Below, piece by piece: positions 15,286 through 23,427 of a DNA stretch of 36,334 bases. Numbering within the stretch: the first letter of the stretch is position 1; every line of letters starts with the position of its first letter. Where the stretch lies: positions 1 to 36,334 of the forward strand of contig JAFZQT010000008.1 of assembly GCA_017620235.1 (NCBI GenBank), given 5' to 3'. A model generated the notes under the pieces. That model was not told the origin of the DNA. It made no database searches and was given only the letters and a program-made list of their open reading frames with translations. A program made the translations under genes and the position numbers. The DNA comes from Butyrivibrio sp. Lineage in GTDB: Bacteria > Bacillota > Clostridia > Lachnospirales > Lachnospiraceae.

Positions 15286-16455
15286 ATGGATATAGTTTTG
15301 GCAATTCTGGCTGTTTTGCCTGCAGCCGTTTTACTTTTTATTATCTATAAGGCAGATAAGGTCGAAAAAGAACCTCTTGGGCTTATGGCTGCCGTATTCT
15401 TTTTTGGCGCGCTTACCACGGTAAGTGCGGTAATCTTGGAATATTTGGGAATCATGGTTCTGGACATGGTGATTCATGAGCAGAACTATCTTTATCTTTT
15501 TATACAGAATTTCTTTATTATCGGTATTGCTGAAGAAGCAGGCAAATACTTCGTTTTGAAGAAATGTACATGGAACAATGAAGAGTTTAACTATGCTTTT
15601 GACGGAATCGTTTACTCGGTGTGTGTATCTCTTGGATTCGCGACGATTGAGAATGTCATGTACGTATTCCAATTTGGATTTATGACAGGTCTTATGCGTG
15701 CGGTGCTTTCAGTGCCCGGACACTGCATTTTTGGTGTATTTATGGGTGCTTATTACGGAGTTGCAAAAGGGTACGAGTGCAGAGGAAGAATGGACAAGAT
15801 GAAGAGCAATGTCCGGAAGGCTTTTTGGATACCCGTTGGTCTTCACGGCTTGTATGATTTCTGTCTTTCAACGGATAATCCGCTTACATTGTTCGCATTC
15901 ATCGCACTTGAGCTGTTTATGGTGGTAAAGGCGATAACATATGTGAGACGTATTTCTTCCAAGGATCTGCCACTCAGACCGTTAATGATGTCCGGACAGA
16001 TGATAAATGGCAGATTTTTTGGGACAAATCCTATGGCGGCACAATTTTATCAGGCACAACAGATGAACGGTAACAGACAGTTTGCTCAGCAGCAGTTCTA
16101 TCAGGGACAGCAGGTGGTTGGAAACGGACAATTTGCACAAGCACAATATTATCAGGGACAGCAGATGAACGGTAACGGACAGTATGCGCAAGCACAATAT
16201 TATCAGGGACAAGTAGTTAACGGACAGCCCATGCAGCCTCAGTTTTATGGAAGACAGCAGGTTGCTTCAAGCAATCAGCCGGTATCTGCGCGTCCTATGC
16301 AAATGCAGGAAGAGGTGCAGGAATCTGAGGATTTCAAGGTGATTCAGAGCTATGTTGGCTGTGAAAACGGTCCTGCAACCGAGAAACTAAGCGATGGAAT
16401 ATGCGATGGGTTAACCAATCCAACGCCTGTTTTTTCGGTATCTGATTTCGATTGA
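15286..16455 (+). CDS. PrsW-family intramembrane metalloprotease with a Gln-rich repetitive tail
   Basis: A multi-spanning membrane protease. The family includes Bacillus PrsW, which cleaves an anti-sigma factor. Hallmarks are the glutamate pair Glu83-Glu84 in EEAGK, the Glu of FATIENVMYV, His146 in PGHCIFGVFMG, and His187 in GLHGLYDF. These form the expected metal-site set within about seven or eight hydrophobic helices (residues 1-225). Unusual is the C-terminal 160 residues: a cytoplasmic, Gln-rich region with four imperfect 17-residue repeats (like YYQGQQMNGNGQYAQ) and an acidic end. ATG 15286 is preferred over TTG 15277, since AGAAGGGGA is then 9 bases away. No sigma/anti-sigma pair is adjacent, so the substrate is not evident. 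Confidence 0.88.
   Translation: MDIVLAILAVLPAAVLLFIIYKADKVEKEPLGLMAAVFFFGALTTVSAVILEYLGIMVLDMVIHEQNYLYLFIQNFFIIGIAEEAGKYFVLKKCTWNNEEFNYAFDGIVYSVCVSLGFATIENVMYVFQFGFMTGLMRAVLSVPGHCIFGVFMGAYYGVAKGYECRGRMDKMKSNVRKAFWIPVGLHGLYDFCLSTDNPLTLFAFIALELFMVVKAITYVRRISSKDLPLRPLMMSGQMINGRFFGTNPMAAQFYQAQQMNGNRQFAQQQFYQGQQVVGNGQFAQAQYYQGQQMNGNGQYAQAQYYQGQVVNGQPMQPQFYGRQQVASSNQPVSARPMQMQEEVQESEDFKVIQSYVGCENGPATEKLSDGICDGLTNPTPVFSVSDFD
16039..16260 (+). repeat. In-frame tandem repeat coding the PrsW Gln-rich tail
   Basis: Roughly 51-bp units (17 codons) repeated about four times, built around TATCAGGGACAGCAG and GGTAACGGACAG blocks. The two middle units are nearly identical at DNA level, which suggests recent duplication and possible length variation between strains. 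Confidence 0.8.
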
Positions 16456-16501
16456 TAACAAAAATGTAAAAAATGTGCTAGACAATCTTAAAATTATCCG
16501 C

Positions 16502-16530
16502 TTTTTAATATACGAGGAATCAACTATAAT
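16502..16530 (+). promoter_or_regulatory. Candidate dctP promoter
   Basis: A perfect TATAAT at 16525-16530 with a poor -35 (TTTTTA, 16502-16507, 17-base spacer), 50 bases before the dctP start. A second weaker option uses TAGACA at 16479-16484. Confidence 0.45.
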
Positions 16531-16558
16531 GACATTGTCGAATAGACTATGTCATTAT
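16526..16558. promoter_or_regulatory. Inverted repeat overlapping the dctP -10
   Basis: ATAATGACAT (16526-16535) and its exact complement ATGTCATTAT (16549-16558) are separated by 13 bases. The left arm overlaps the -10 element. The symmetry fits either an operator or a 5' leader hairpin just before the ribosome site. Confidence 0.5.
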
Positions 16559-16580
16559 TTTTATTTTAGGGAGGTAAAAA

Positions 16581-17657
16581 ATGAAAAAGAAACTTATTTC
16601 GACACTATTAACAGTAGCAACAGTTGTATCAATGACAGCTTGTGGTGTTTCAGCACCTGAGACACCTGCTCAGGCACCTGCAACAGACGCACAGGCATCT
16701 GATGCGGCACCCGCTGATGCTCCGGCAGAGCCCGCAGGAGATGTAATCCAGCTCGTTATGGCTGAGGTTAACCCTCTTGACTCTATTTCTGGAATGACTT
16801 GCCAGAAGTTCAAGGATGAGGTTGAGAAGAGATCAAACGGAGCTATCTCTATTGATCTTCAGGCTAACCAGGTTCTTGGTGCAGAGACAGACGTACTTGA
16901 TACAATGCTTGGTGGCGGCGGAACAATCGACCTTGCTAGAATTTCCGCATTCTCACTTACAAGCTACGGCGGAGAGTCATCAATGCTTCTTTCACTTCCT
17001 TACACATTTGTAAGCCGTGATCATTTCTGGAACTTTGCAACATCTGATCTTGCTAAGCAGTTCTTGCTTGAGCCTTCAGAGAACGGAAGTGGAGTAAGAG
17101 GACTTTTCTATGGTGAAGAAGGTTTCCGTCATTTCTTCACAACAAAGGAAATTTCTGGTATCGATTCACTTAAGGGATTGAAGCTTCGTGTTTCTAATGA
17201 CCCTGTTATGAACGGTCTTGTAGAAGGACTTGGTGCATCTCCTACAGTTGTAGCTTTCACAGAGCTCTACGGTGCACTTCAGACAGGTGTAGTTGATGGT
17301 GCTGAGCAGCCTATCGCTAACTATGCATCAAACTCATTCAATGAGGTTGCTGGAAACATGATCCTTGATGGACATACACTTGGTGCTATCCAGGTTATCA
17401 TCACAGACGAGGCTTGGAACAAGCTTTCAGCTGAGCAGCAGGATATCCTTATGGCAGCAGGCGAAGAGGCTTCTAAGTACAACCGCTCAATCTCAGAAGA
17501 GAAAGAGAAGGAAGAGCTTGAAAAGCTTAAGGCTGCAGGCGTAAAGATCACAGAAGTTGATGATATCAAGCCTTGGCAGGATGCTGTTAAGAAGGTTGTT
17601 GAAGAAAATATTAAGGGCAAGGAAGATCTCTATCAGCAGATCCTTGATATGCAGTAA
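16581..17657 (+). CDS. dctP: TRAP transporter solute-binding lipoprotein, DctP family
   Basis: Captures a carboxylate-type substrate outside the cell and delivers it to the DctQ-DctM permease. It is a 358-residue lipoprotein (lipobox SMTAC, Cys21) with an Ala/Pro/Asp-rich linker to about residue 55, then the two-lobed DctP fold. Arg203 in LKLRVSNDPVM is at the position of the arginine that grips the ligand carboxylate in this family. The segment ALQTGVVDGAEQP is a DctP hallmark. GGGAGGT precedes the ATG at good spacing. The codon choice is more biased than in neighbouring genes (repeated CTT, GGT, ACA, AAG), suggesting high expression. The substrate is not predictable from sequence. Confidence 0.94.
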   Translation: MKKKLISTLLTVATVVSMTACGVSAPETPAQAPATDAQASDAAPADAPAEPAGDVIQLVMAEVNPLDSISGMTCQKFKDEVEKRSNGAISIDLQANQVLGAETDVLDTMLGGGGTIDLARISAFSLTSYGGESSMLLSLPYTFVSRDHFWNFATSDLAKQFLLEPSENGSGVRGLFYGEEGFRHFFTTKEISGIDSLKGLKLRVSNDPVMNGLVEGLGASPTVVAFTELYGALQTGVVDGAEQPIANYASNSFNEVAGNMILDGHTLGAIQVIITDEAWNKLSAEQQDILMAAGEEASKYNRSISEEKEKEELEKLKAAGVKITEVDDIKPWQDAVKKVVEENIKGKEDLYQQILDMQ

Positions 17658-17702
17658 TTTTTTACCGCCTTTAATTGTAACTTATCAATTATTTTAAACG
17701 CT

Positions 17703-17737
17703 GGCATGGGGAGGGTATCCCTTCCCATGCCATTTTT
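17703..17737 (+). terminator. Intra-operon terminator between dctP and dctQ
   Basis: A 13-bp stem with one G-U pair (17703-17715 with 17719-17731), a 3-base loop and five T. It sits in the 97-base gap after dctP. Partial termination here would give more binding protein than permease, as is common in such operons. Confidence 0.85.
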
Positions 17738-17754
17738 AGAAGAAAAGAGGAATT

Positions 17755-18279
17755 ATGGAAGGCTTTTTTAAACAGGTAGATAAGATCAAGGTTTTATATG
17801 ATGTTACATATAAAATTATGCTCTTTATCTGTAAAATTTTTCTTATTGCAGATATCCTGATCACATCAATGAGTGTTGCCGGAAGGTATATATCTTTTAT
17901 TCCGGATCCGTCATGGAGTGAGGAGATTGTGCTTACACTTATGGCTTATATGGCTGTGTTGTCAGCAGCTTTGGCTATCAGACGCGGTGCTCATATAAGA
18001 ATGACAGCTTTGGACGTTTATTTGCCTAAGAAACTTATACAGGTACTTGACATCCTGAATGACGTTTTTGTATTAGCCCTCGCAATTGTTATGATTGTAG
18101 TAGGATGGAATTATGCGTCAACTATTGGAGCGAAAGGATCATACGTTAGTATCCCTTCACTTTCAAAGTTTTGGTTATATTTCCCAATTCCTGTAGCAGG
18201 TGTTGCCATGTTCGTATTTGAACTTGAGGCAATATACAACGATATTAAAAGCATAGTATTAAAGGAGGGAAATAAGTAA
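17755..18279 (+). CDS. dctQ: TRAP transporter small permease subunit, DctQ family
   Basis: The four-helix membrane subunit that partners the large permease in TRAP uptake. It has the usual length of 174 residues. Four hydrophobic segments lie at about 20-42, 58-78, 98-122 and 140-160. Between the second and third lies the family signature: WSEEIVLTLMAYMAVLSAALAIRR, then GAHIRM. Its start is preceded by AAGAGGA. The stop codon TAA overlaps the ATG of dctM by one base, so the two are translationally coupled. Confidence 0.93.
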   Translation: MEGFFKQVDKIKVLYDVTYKIMLFICKIFLIADILITSMSVAGRYISFIPDPSWSEEIVLTLMAYMAVLSAALAIRRGAHIRMTALDVYLPKKLIQVLDILNDVFVLALAIVMIVVGWNYASTIGAKGSYVSIPSLSKFWLYFPIPVAGVAMFVFELEAIYNDIKSIVLKEGNK

Positions 18280-19577
18280 TGGCAGTAAATTCAACAGCGA
18301 TTGCAGTATTGCTTGTGAGCTTTCTTATAATGATTATGCTCAGATTTCAGATTGCTTATGCAGTAGCATTATCTTCACTTTTTTGTTTAATGTATCAGGG
18401 ACTCCCTCTCACAAACATCTGTCAGCAGATGGTTAAGGGAATCAATTCGTTTAGTATGATGGCAGTTCCATTCTTTATCACGATGGGATGCCTTATGGGT
18501 AGTGGTGGTATATCAGAGAAGCTTATTGCTTTGGCCAACGCTTGTGTTGGTTGGATGACCGGTGGAATGGCGATGGTTAACATCGTTGCTTCATACTTCT
18601 TTGGTGGTATTTCTGGATCAGCAGCTGCTGATACAGCTTCACTTGGAAGTATCCTCATTCCTATGATGGTTGAAGAAGGCTATGATGATGATTTTTCAAC
18701 AGCAGTAACAATTACATCATCATGCGAGGGACTTCTTGTTCCTCCTAGTCATAACATGGTAATTTATGCCATGAGTGCCGGCGGTGTATCCATTGGAAGC
18801 TTGTTCCTTGCAGGATATATACCCGGAGCGCTTCTCGCAATATCACTCATGGTTGGATCATATATTATCTCTAAAAAGAGACATTATCCCAAGGGAGACA
18901 AGTTCAGCTTTGCTCGTTTGTTCAAACAGCTTGGAGTTTCCTTCTGGGCACTTGCAGCAGTAATTATCGTAGTATTTGGTGTTATCGGCGGTATCTTCAC
19001 AGCTACTGAGTCAGCTGCTATCGCTGTTATTTATAGCTTGATTGTAAGCGTTTACATCTACAAAGGACTTGACTGGAAGGGTGTATGGAAGACATTGGAG
19101 AGTTGTATTGATACACTTTCAATCGTACTTATCCTTATTTCTACATCAAGTATTTTTGGATATTGCCTTACAACACTTCATGTACCCAGCATTGCTGCAA
19201 ACATGCTTGTAGGATTCACAAGCAATCCTGTAGTTATCGCACTTTTGATTGACCTTATCCTTCTTGTACTTGGATGTATCATGGATATGGCTCCGATCAT
19301 CTTGATCGCAACACCTATCCTTCTTCCTATTGCTCAGTCAATCGGAATCAATCCTGTACAGTTTGGTATCATGATCGTACTTAACTGTGGTGTCGGACTT
19401 TTGACACCACCTGTTGGAGCCGTTCTTTTCATCGGTTCTGCTGTAGGTAAGGTTAAGATGGAGAAAGTAGTAAAGGCAACACTTCCTTTCTACCTTTGCA
19501 TGATCATTGTACTTCTCCTTCTTACATTTGTACCTGAGATTAGTATGTTCTTACCTAATCTTCTTGGACAAAAATAA
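18279..19577 (+). CDS. dctM: TRAP transporter large permease subunit, DctM family
   Basis: The substrate-translocating, sodium-coupled channel subunit. It has 432 residues and about 12 hydrophobic segments. Family motifs include FFGGISGSAAADTASLGSI in the first half, then PPSHNMVIYAMSAGGVSIGSLFLAGYIPG, and the mirrored CGVGLLTPPVGAVLFIGSAVGK toward the end. AAAGGAGGG inside the end of dctQ serves as its ribosome site. The adjacent downstream YcxB-like gene starts within 12 bases, so it belongs to the same transcript. Confidence 0.95.
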   Translation: MAVNSTAIAVLLVSFLIMIMLRFQIAYAVALSSLFCLMYQGLPLTNICQQMVKGINSFSMMAVPFFITMGCLMGSGGISEKLIALANACVGWMTGGMAMVNIVASYFFGGISGSAAADTASLGSILIPMMVEEGYDDDFSTAVTITSSCEGLLVPPSHNMVIYAMSAGGVSIGSLFLAGYIPGALLAISLMVGSYIISKKRHYPKGDKFSFARLFKQLGVSFWALAAVIIVVFGVIGGIFTATESAAIAVIYSLIVSVYIYKGLDWKGVWKTLESCIDTLSIVLILISTSSIFGYCLTTLHVPSIAANMLVGFTSNPVVIALLIDLILLVLGCIMDMAPIILIATPILLPIAQSIGINPVQFGIMIVLNCGVGLLTPPVGAVLFIGSAVGKVKMEKVVKATLPFYLCMIIVLLLLTFVPEISMFLPNLLGQK

Positions 19578-19588
19578 GGTGATTGATT

Positions 19589-20059
19589 ATGGAGTTTCGT
19601 TATATATCTGATGTAAAACCTAAGGATCTGTGGTTTATAGCCATGGTACGTACATACAGGTCACTTGCGGGAGTTGTAAATGTAGTATTTTCCGCCGCAG
19701 TGTTTATGTTGACGTTTAGGTTTTGGGGAACATCAGGACCGTTTATCAGAACACTGCTTATGTTGGGATGTATGTTATTCCCGGTTATCCAGCCGATTTT
19801 AGTTTATTTAAGGAGCATCAAGCAGCTGGAGACACTGCCGGGCAGAGTAGAGCTTTTATTTGATGATGCCGGTGTACATGTCAGCAGTGACGGGAAGCAG
19901 GAAGACATTAAGTGGAATAAGATCGTAAATGCTATCAAGCAGTCCAATATGATAATTGTCATGTCGGACAGATCTCACGGATATATGTTGACTAATCGTA
20001 TTCTCGGTGATGAAAAAGATGAGTTTTATGATTTTCTTTGTAAAAAGATCAGAAATTAG
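19589..20059 (+). CDS. YcxB-like membrane protein
   Basis: A 156-residue protein with two adjacent TM helices (about 25-45 and 52-73) followed by a small cytoplasmic domain. The domain pattern, LLFDDAGVHVSSDGKQEDIKWNKI followed by IIVMSDRSHGYML, matches the YcxB-like family (strand, strand, then W-x-x-I), whose function is unknown. ATG 19589 is favoured over TTG 19583, as AAGGTGA lies 6 bases upstream. It is placed at the end of the TRAP operon and before the sensor kinase. A role in transport or signalling there is only a guess from position. Confidence 0.75.
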   Translation: MEFRYISDVKPKDLWFIAMVRTYRSLAGVVNVVFSAAVFMLTFRFWGTSGPFIRTLLMLGCMLFPVIQPILVYLRSIKQLETLPGRVELLFDDAGVHVSSDGKQEDIKWNKIVNAIKQSNMIIVMSDRSHGYMLTNRILGDEKDEFYDFLCKKIRN

Positions 20060-20101
20060 CGAATATTAGAAAAAAGATGATGGCAGCGCTATAATACTTT
20101 T

Positions 20102-21628
20102 ATGAGTAAATATAACGCTGCTGTCTTTGTAAAGATGGAAAAATTAAAAAACTTTTGGTACACGATCACAATAAAAAACAAAATATCTCTTTTCACGGGA
20201 AGTGTATTTCTGACAATCCTGGTCGCAGTATTTTTTGATGCGATCCTGATCAGACTGTTTATGATCGATGTGAATAACATAATGGAGGACAATTCCAGAT
20301 GCGGTGAGATAATTACCGTTATCGACAGAGAAACGGAATTGTTCAATCAGTACGTTAACAGCACTACAAGTGAAAATGAGGACGCTTTTAAGCTTGCGAT
20401 GAAGCAGACTAAAACTGCGATTTATGCAATTCCGCTCGATTATGCGAGACTGGGAGAGAATAGATATGCACAGCTTTTTTCGCTTCAGACCTGCTATGAT
20501 GTGTATTGCAAATATAGAGATGATTTGCTTGACGGAAAGCTTCCAAAGAGCGGATTGTACGCTGTATATAATATGCAGAATTATCTGCATAACTATGCCC
20601 AGCGTTTTATCGATCTTACTCTTAAAGAAGGTAACGCCAAGTATAATGAGCTATTGCCAAAAGTTTTCATGGTTCCGATGGTCGCAGTGATACTGGGAGT
20701 GTTATTGTTTTCATCGGTGCTTGAAATTTCAAGAATGATGAACAAGTCTATTATTGACCCTGTGCTGAAACTTGCCAATGCGTCCAGAAGGATAGCGGCA
20801 AATGATTTCAGAGTGGATGATGTTGTCGCAAAGAATCAGGACGAGCTTGGTGAGCTTATCGTGGCATTTAACAAGATGAAGTACGCAACAGGCGAATATA
20901 TAGGCGCTTTAGAGGAAAGAAGAGAGGCTCTTGATAAGCTTCATGCAAAAGAAGTTGAAACTCTTGAAGCAGAAAAGCAGCTTGACGCAATGAATCTGGA
21001 ACTTCTTAAGAACCAGATAAATCCGCATTTTCTTTTTAATACACTTAATGTGATTGGTGGTATGGCAAACCTTGAGGGAGCATCAACAACGGAAGAGATG
21101 ATCGCTGCACTCAGTTCGCTGTTCAGATATAATCTGAAGCATCAGGAGAAGGAAGTTTTGCTTTCTCAGGAACTGAAGGTTGCTGCCGATTATATGTATT
21201 TACAGAAGATGCGTTTCGGGGAAAGAGTGACGTATACAGTTGATTGTAAGGTTAACGCAGATAATGTAATGGTTCCTACATTTACATTACAGCCTATAAT
21301 CGAGAATTGTATTATTCATGGTATATCGCCGAAGGTTGAAGGCGGAACTGTGTCGGTTGAAGTCAGCAGACAGGATGATAAACTTCTGATCACCGTAAGT
21401 GATACGGGAAAAGGAATTGAAGAAAAACTACTTGAAGAAATAAGAGGAAGTTTAGGCGGAAAACAAACCAGTACCATGGGTATAGGCATGGGAAATATTT
21501 TTAGGAGAATAAAGGCTATGTATGAGGATGCGGACATGAAAGTTGACAGCATTCAGGGGAAAGGTACACAGATTACGATTATTCTTCCGTACCGTGCAGG
21601 AGATTCAATTTATACTCGAGGAGACTAA
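20102..21628 (+). CDS. Sensor histidine kinase, LytS/YesM type
   Basis: The membrane sensor of a two-component system. It has a TM helix at about 28-52, an extracytoplasmic region of about 130 residues, a TM helix at about 185-207, HAMP at about 210-265, a coiled coil, then the His_kinase domain with INPHFLFNTLN (phosphorylated His309). The ATPase motifs are LQPIIENCIIHG, VSDTGKGI and GIGMGN. The arrangement matches kinases paired with AraC-type receivers. The start is uncertain: no ribosome site precedes ATG 20102, and TATAAT (20090-20095) ends only 6 bases before it, so the messenger might be leaderless. ATG 20135 is the alternative. It is followed after 3 bases by its regulator gene. Confidence 0.92.
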   Translation: MSKYNAAVFVKMEKLKNFWYTITIKNKISLFTGSVFLTILVAVFFDAILIRLFMIDVNNIMEDNSRCGEIITVIDRETELFNQYVNSTTSENEDAFKLAMKQTKTAIYAIPLDYARLGENRYAQLFSLQTCYDVYCKYRDDLLDGKLPKSGLYAVYNMQNYLHNYAQRFIDLTLKEGNAKYNELLPKVFMVPMVAVILGVLLFSSVLEISRMMNKSIIDPVLKLANASRRIAANDFRVDDVVAKNQDELGELIVAFNKMKYATGEYIGALEERREALDKLHAKEVETLEAEKQLDAMNLELLKNQINPHFLFNTLNVIGGMANLEGASTTEEMIAALSSLFRYNLKHQEKEVLLSQELKVAADYMYLQKMRFGERVTYTVDCKVNADNVMVPTFTLQPIIENCIIHGISPKVEGGTVSVEVSRQDDKLLITVSDTGKGIEEKLLEEIRGSLGGKQTSTMGIGMGNIFRRIKAMYEDADMKVDSIQGKGTQITIILPYRAGDSIYTRGD

Positions 21629-21631
21629 GGA

Positions 21632-22417
21632 ATGTATAGAGTACTGATTGCAGATGATGAGCCTATTGAGAGACAGGTTATATCTAAAAAATTAAATGGT
21701 TTTTTTAAAGACCAGATAGAGATTTTTTTGGCAAAAAACGGAGTTGAAGCCGTTGAAATGATCAAGGAGAAGCATTGTCAGATCGCGCTTCTTGATATTT
21801 CCATGCCCGGAAAGAACGGACTTGATGCGGCGGAAGAGATCAGAACGTTTGATGAGAAATGCAGTATTATCTTTCTCACGGCTTTTGATGAGTTTAGCTA
21901 TGCCAAAAAAGCTATCGAAGTAAGGGCACTCGATTATTTACTTAAACCGGGTGCTGACAATGAGCTTATAAATGTATTGGAAGAAGCATTTTCAATCGCG
22001 GATAAATATGAAACAGAGGTAACTAACGTAGATACTATAAAAAAGAACACTAATGTCTCCGATTTCAATCTTGATGAGAAAGATTTTTCGAAATCGGGAG
22101 AAATAGTGCGTGAAGCAAAAAAATATATAGATGAGCACTATAAAGAAGATATTTCATTACAAGATGTTGCCGGAGTTTTGGGATACTCAGATGTATATTT
22201 CTGCAAACTTTTCAAGCAGAATTTCGGCAAAAGCTTTATAGTATATTTGAATGAACTTAGAATAAGTAAGGCAAAAGAATTTTTGGCAAATCCTGCCATC
22301 AACATCAAAGATATAAGTTCTGAGGCGGGTTACAGAGATGCCAATTATTTTGCCAGAGTATTTAAGCGTATGACGGGGCAGACACCCAGTGAATACAGAA
22401 ACGGAGTCATTGGCTGA
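21632..22417 (+). CDS. AraC-family response regulator (YesN type)
   Basis: DNA-binding partner of the upstream kinase. It is 261 residues long: a receiver (about 1-120) with phosphorylated Asp55 (LLDISMPGKNG), the acidic pair DDEP, and Lys in LLKPG; then an AraC-type double helix-turn-helix in the last 100 residues (ISLQDVAGVLGYSDVYFCKLFK and the family signature ending RVFKRMTGQTPSEYR). It probably activates the dctP operon, given the neighbourhood, but the binding site is not known. AAGGA sits 6 bases before the ATG. Its stop overlaps the next start (TGATG). Confidence 0.93.
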   Translation: MYRVLIADDEPIERQVISKKLNGFFKDQIEIFLAKNGVEAVEMIKEKHCQIALLDISMPGKNGLDAAEEIRTFDEKCSIIFLTAFDEFSYAKKAIEVRALDYLLKPGADNELINVLEEAFSIADKYETEVTNVDTIKKNTNVSDFNLDEKDFSKSGEIVREAKKYIDEHYKEDISLQDVAGVLGYSDVYFCKLFKQNFGKSFIVYLNELRISKAKEFLANPAINIKDISSEAGYRDANYFARVFKRMTGQTPSEYRNGVIG

Positions 22418-23427
22418 TGAAAAAAAGATGGCCCATCGTGGCGATGATAGTATGCATATTTTTAATTATGGTTGCTGTCTTATTCTTTTTTAATAACAAG
22501 AAGAGCAAATCCGATTCGCCGGAATATGTTTTCTTTTACGCGGAGAACCAGACCTCTGATTATCCTACTACATTAGGCGGTCAGAAGTTTGCGGATCTTG
22601 TATATGAGAGAACGGGTGGAAGAATCAAGATAATTGTAAAATATGACGCAGAGCTTGGAAGCGAAGCGGAAGCTATCAATCAGATGAAATATGGCGGAAT
22701 TGCTTTTGCCAGAGTTTCACTTTCACAGCTTGCAGAGAGAATTCCGGCAATGAATGTCCTTCTTTTACCTTTCCTGTATAATGATTCGGATCATATGTGG
22801 AGAGTATTGGAAGGTGATATAGGGGCGGAATTTTTGCTCAAGGCTGATGAATATGATCTCGTGGGGCTATCGTGGTACGATGCGGGTGCCAGAAATTTCT
22901 ACAGCAAGTCAAAACCAATTACTTGTCTTGAAGATTTAGCCGATATGAAGATGAGAGTTCAGGAGTCTTCAATGATGGCGGATATGGTGAGAGCTCTCGG
23001 AGCAAAACCGATAACGGTTGTTTATTCCGAAGTTTATTCAGCGCTCGATCAGGGATATGTAGACGGAGCAGAGAACAACTGGCCGTCTTATGAAAGTATG
23101 AAACATTACAAAGTTGCGAAGTACTATACGATCGACGAACACATAAGAGTTCCTGAGATGCAGGTATGCTCAAAGGTTATCTGGGATATGCTCAGTGAAG
23201 AGGATAGGCAGATAATACGCGAATGTGCACTTGAGTCGGCAACGTATGAGAGGCAGCTTTGGAAGGAGAGAGAAGAGAGTTCCAAGAAGATCGCTTTATC
23301 TAACGGAACAAGGATCTATGAGCTTTCTCCGGAAGAAAAGAAGAGATTTAGAGATGCAATGGATGATCTCTATACCAGGTACTGCGGTGATTATATGGAC
23401 ACGGTACGAAAAATAATAAATTATTGA
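22417..23427 (+). CDS. Membrane-anchored TRAP-type binding protein, probable sensor partner
   Basis: A second DctP-family solute-binding protein of 336 residues. It is anchored by an N-terminal TM helix (about 7-25, IVAMIVCIFLIMVAVLFFF) with no lipobox. The fold signatures are there: GGQKFADLVYERTGGRI, DMKMRVQESSMM with ligand Arg180, and ALDQGYVDGAENN. It overlaps the regulator gene by one base, so it is made with the kinase and regulator, not with the permease. This resembles Bacillus subtilis DctB, a binding protein needed by the DctS-DctR pair for sensing. I infer it presents ligand to the kinase at 20102. The alternative, a spare transport subunit, is less likely. The last 7 bases overlap the convergent agrB gene. 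Confidence 0.88.
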   Translation: MKKRWPIVAMIVCIFLIMVAVLFFFNNKKSKSDSPEYVFFYAENQTSDYPTTLGGQKFADLVYERTGGRIKIIVKYDAELGSEAEAINQMKYGGIAFARVSLSQLAERIPAMNVLLLPFLYNDSDHMWRVLEGDIGAEFLLKADEYDLVGLSWYDAGARNFYSKSKPITCLEDLADMKMRVQESSMMADMVRALGAKPITVVYSEVYSALDQGYVDGAENNWPSYESMKHYKVAKYYTIDEHIRVPEMQVCSKVIWDMLSEEDRQIIRECALESATYERQLWKEREESSKKIALSNGTRIYELSPEEKKRFRDAMDDLYTRYCGDYMDTVRKIINY

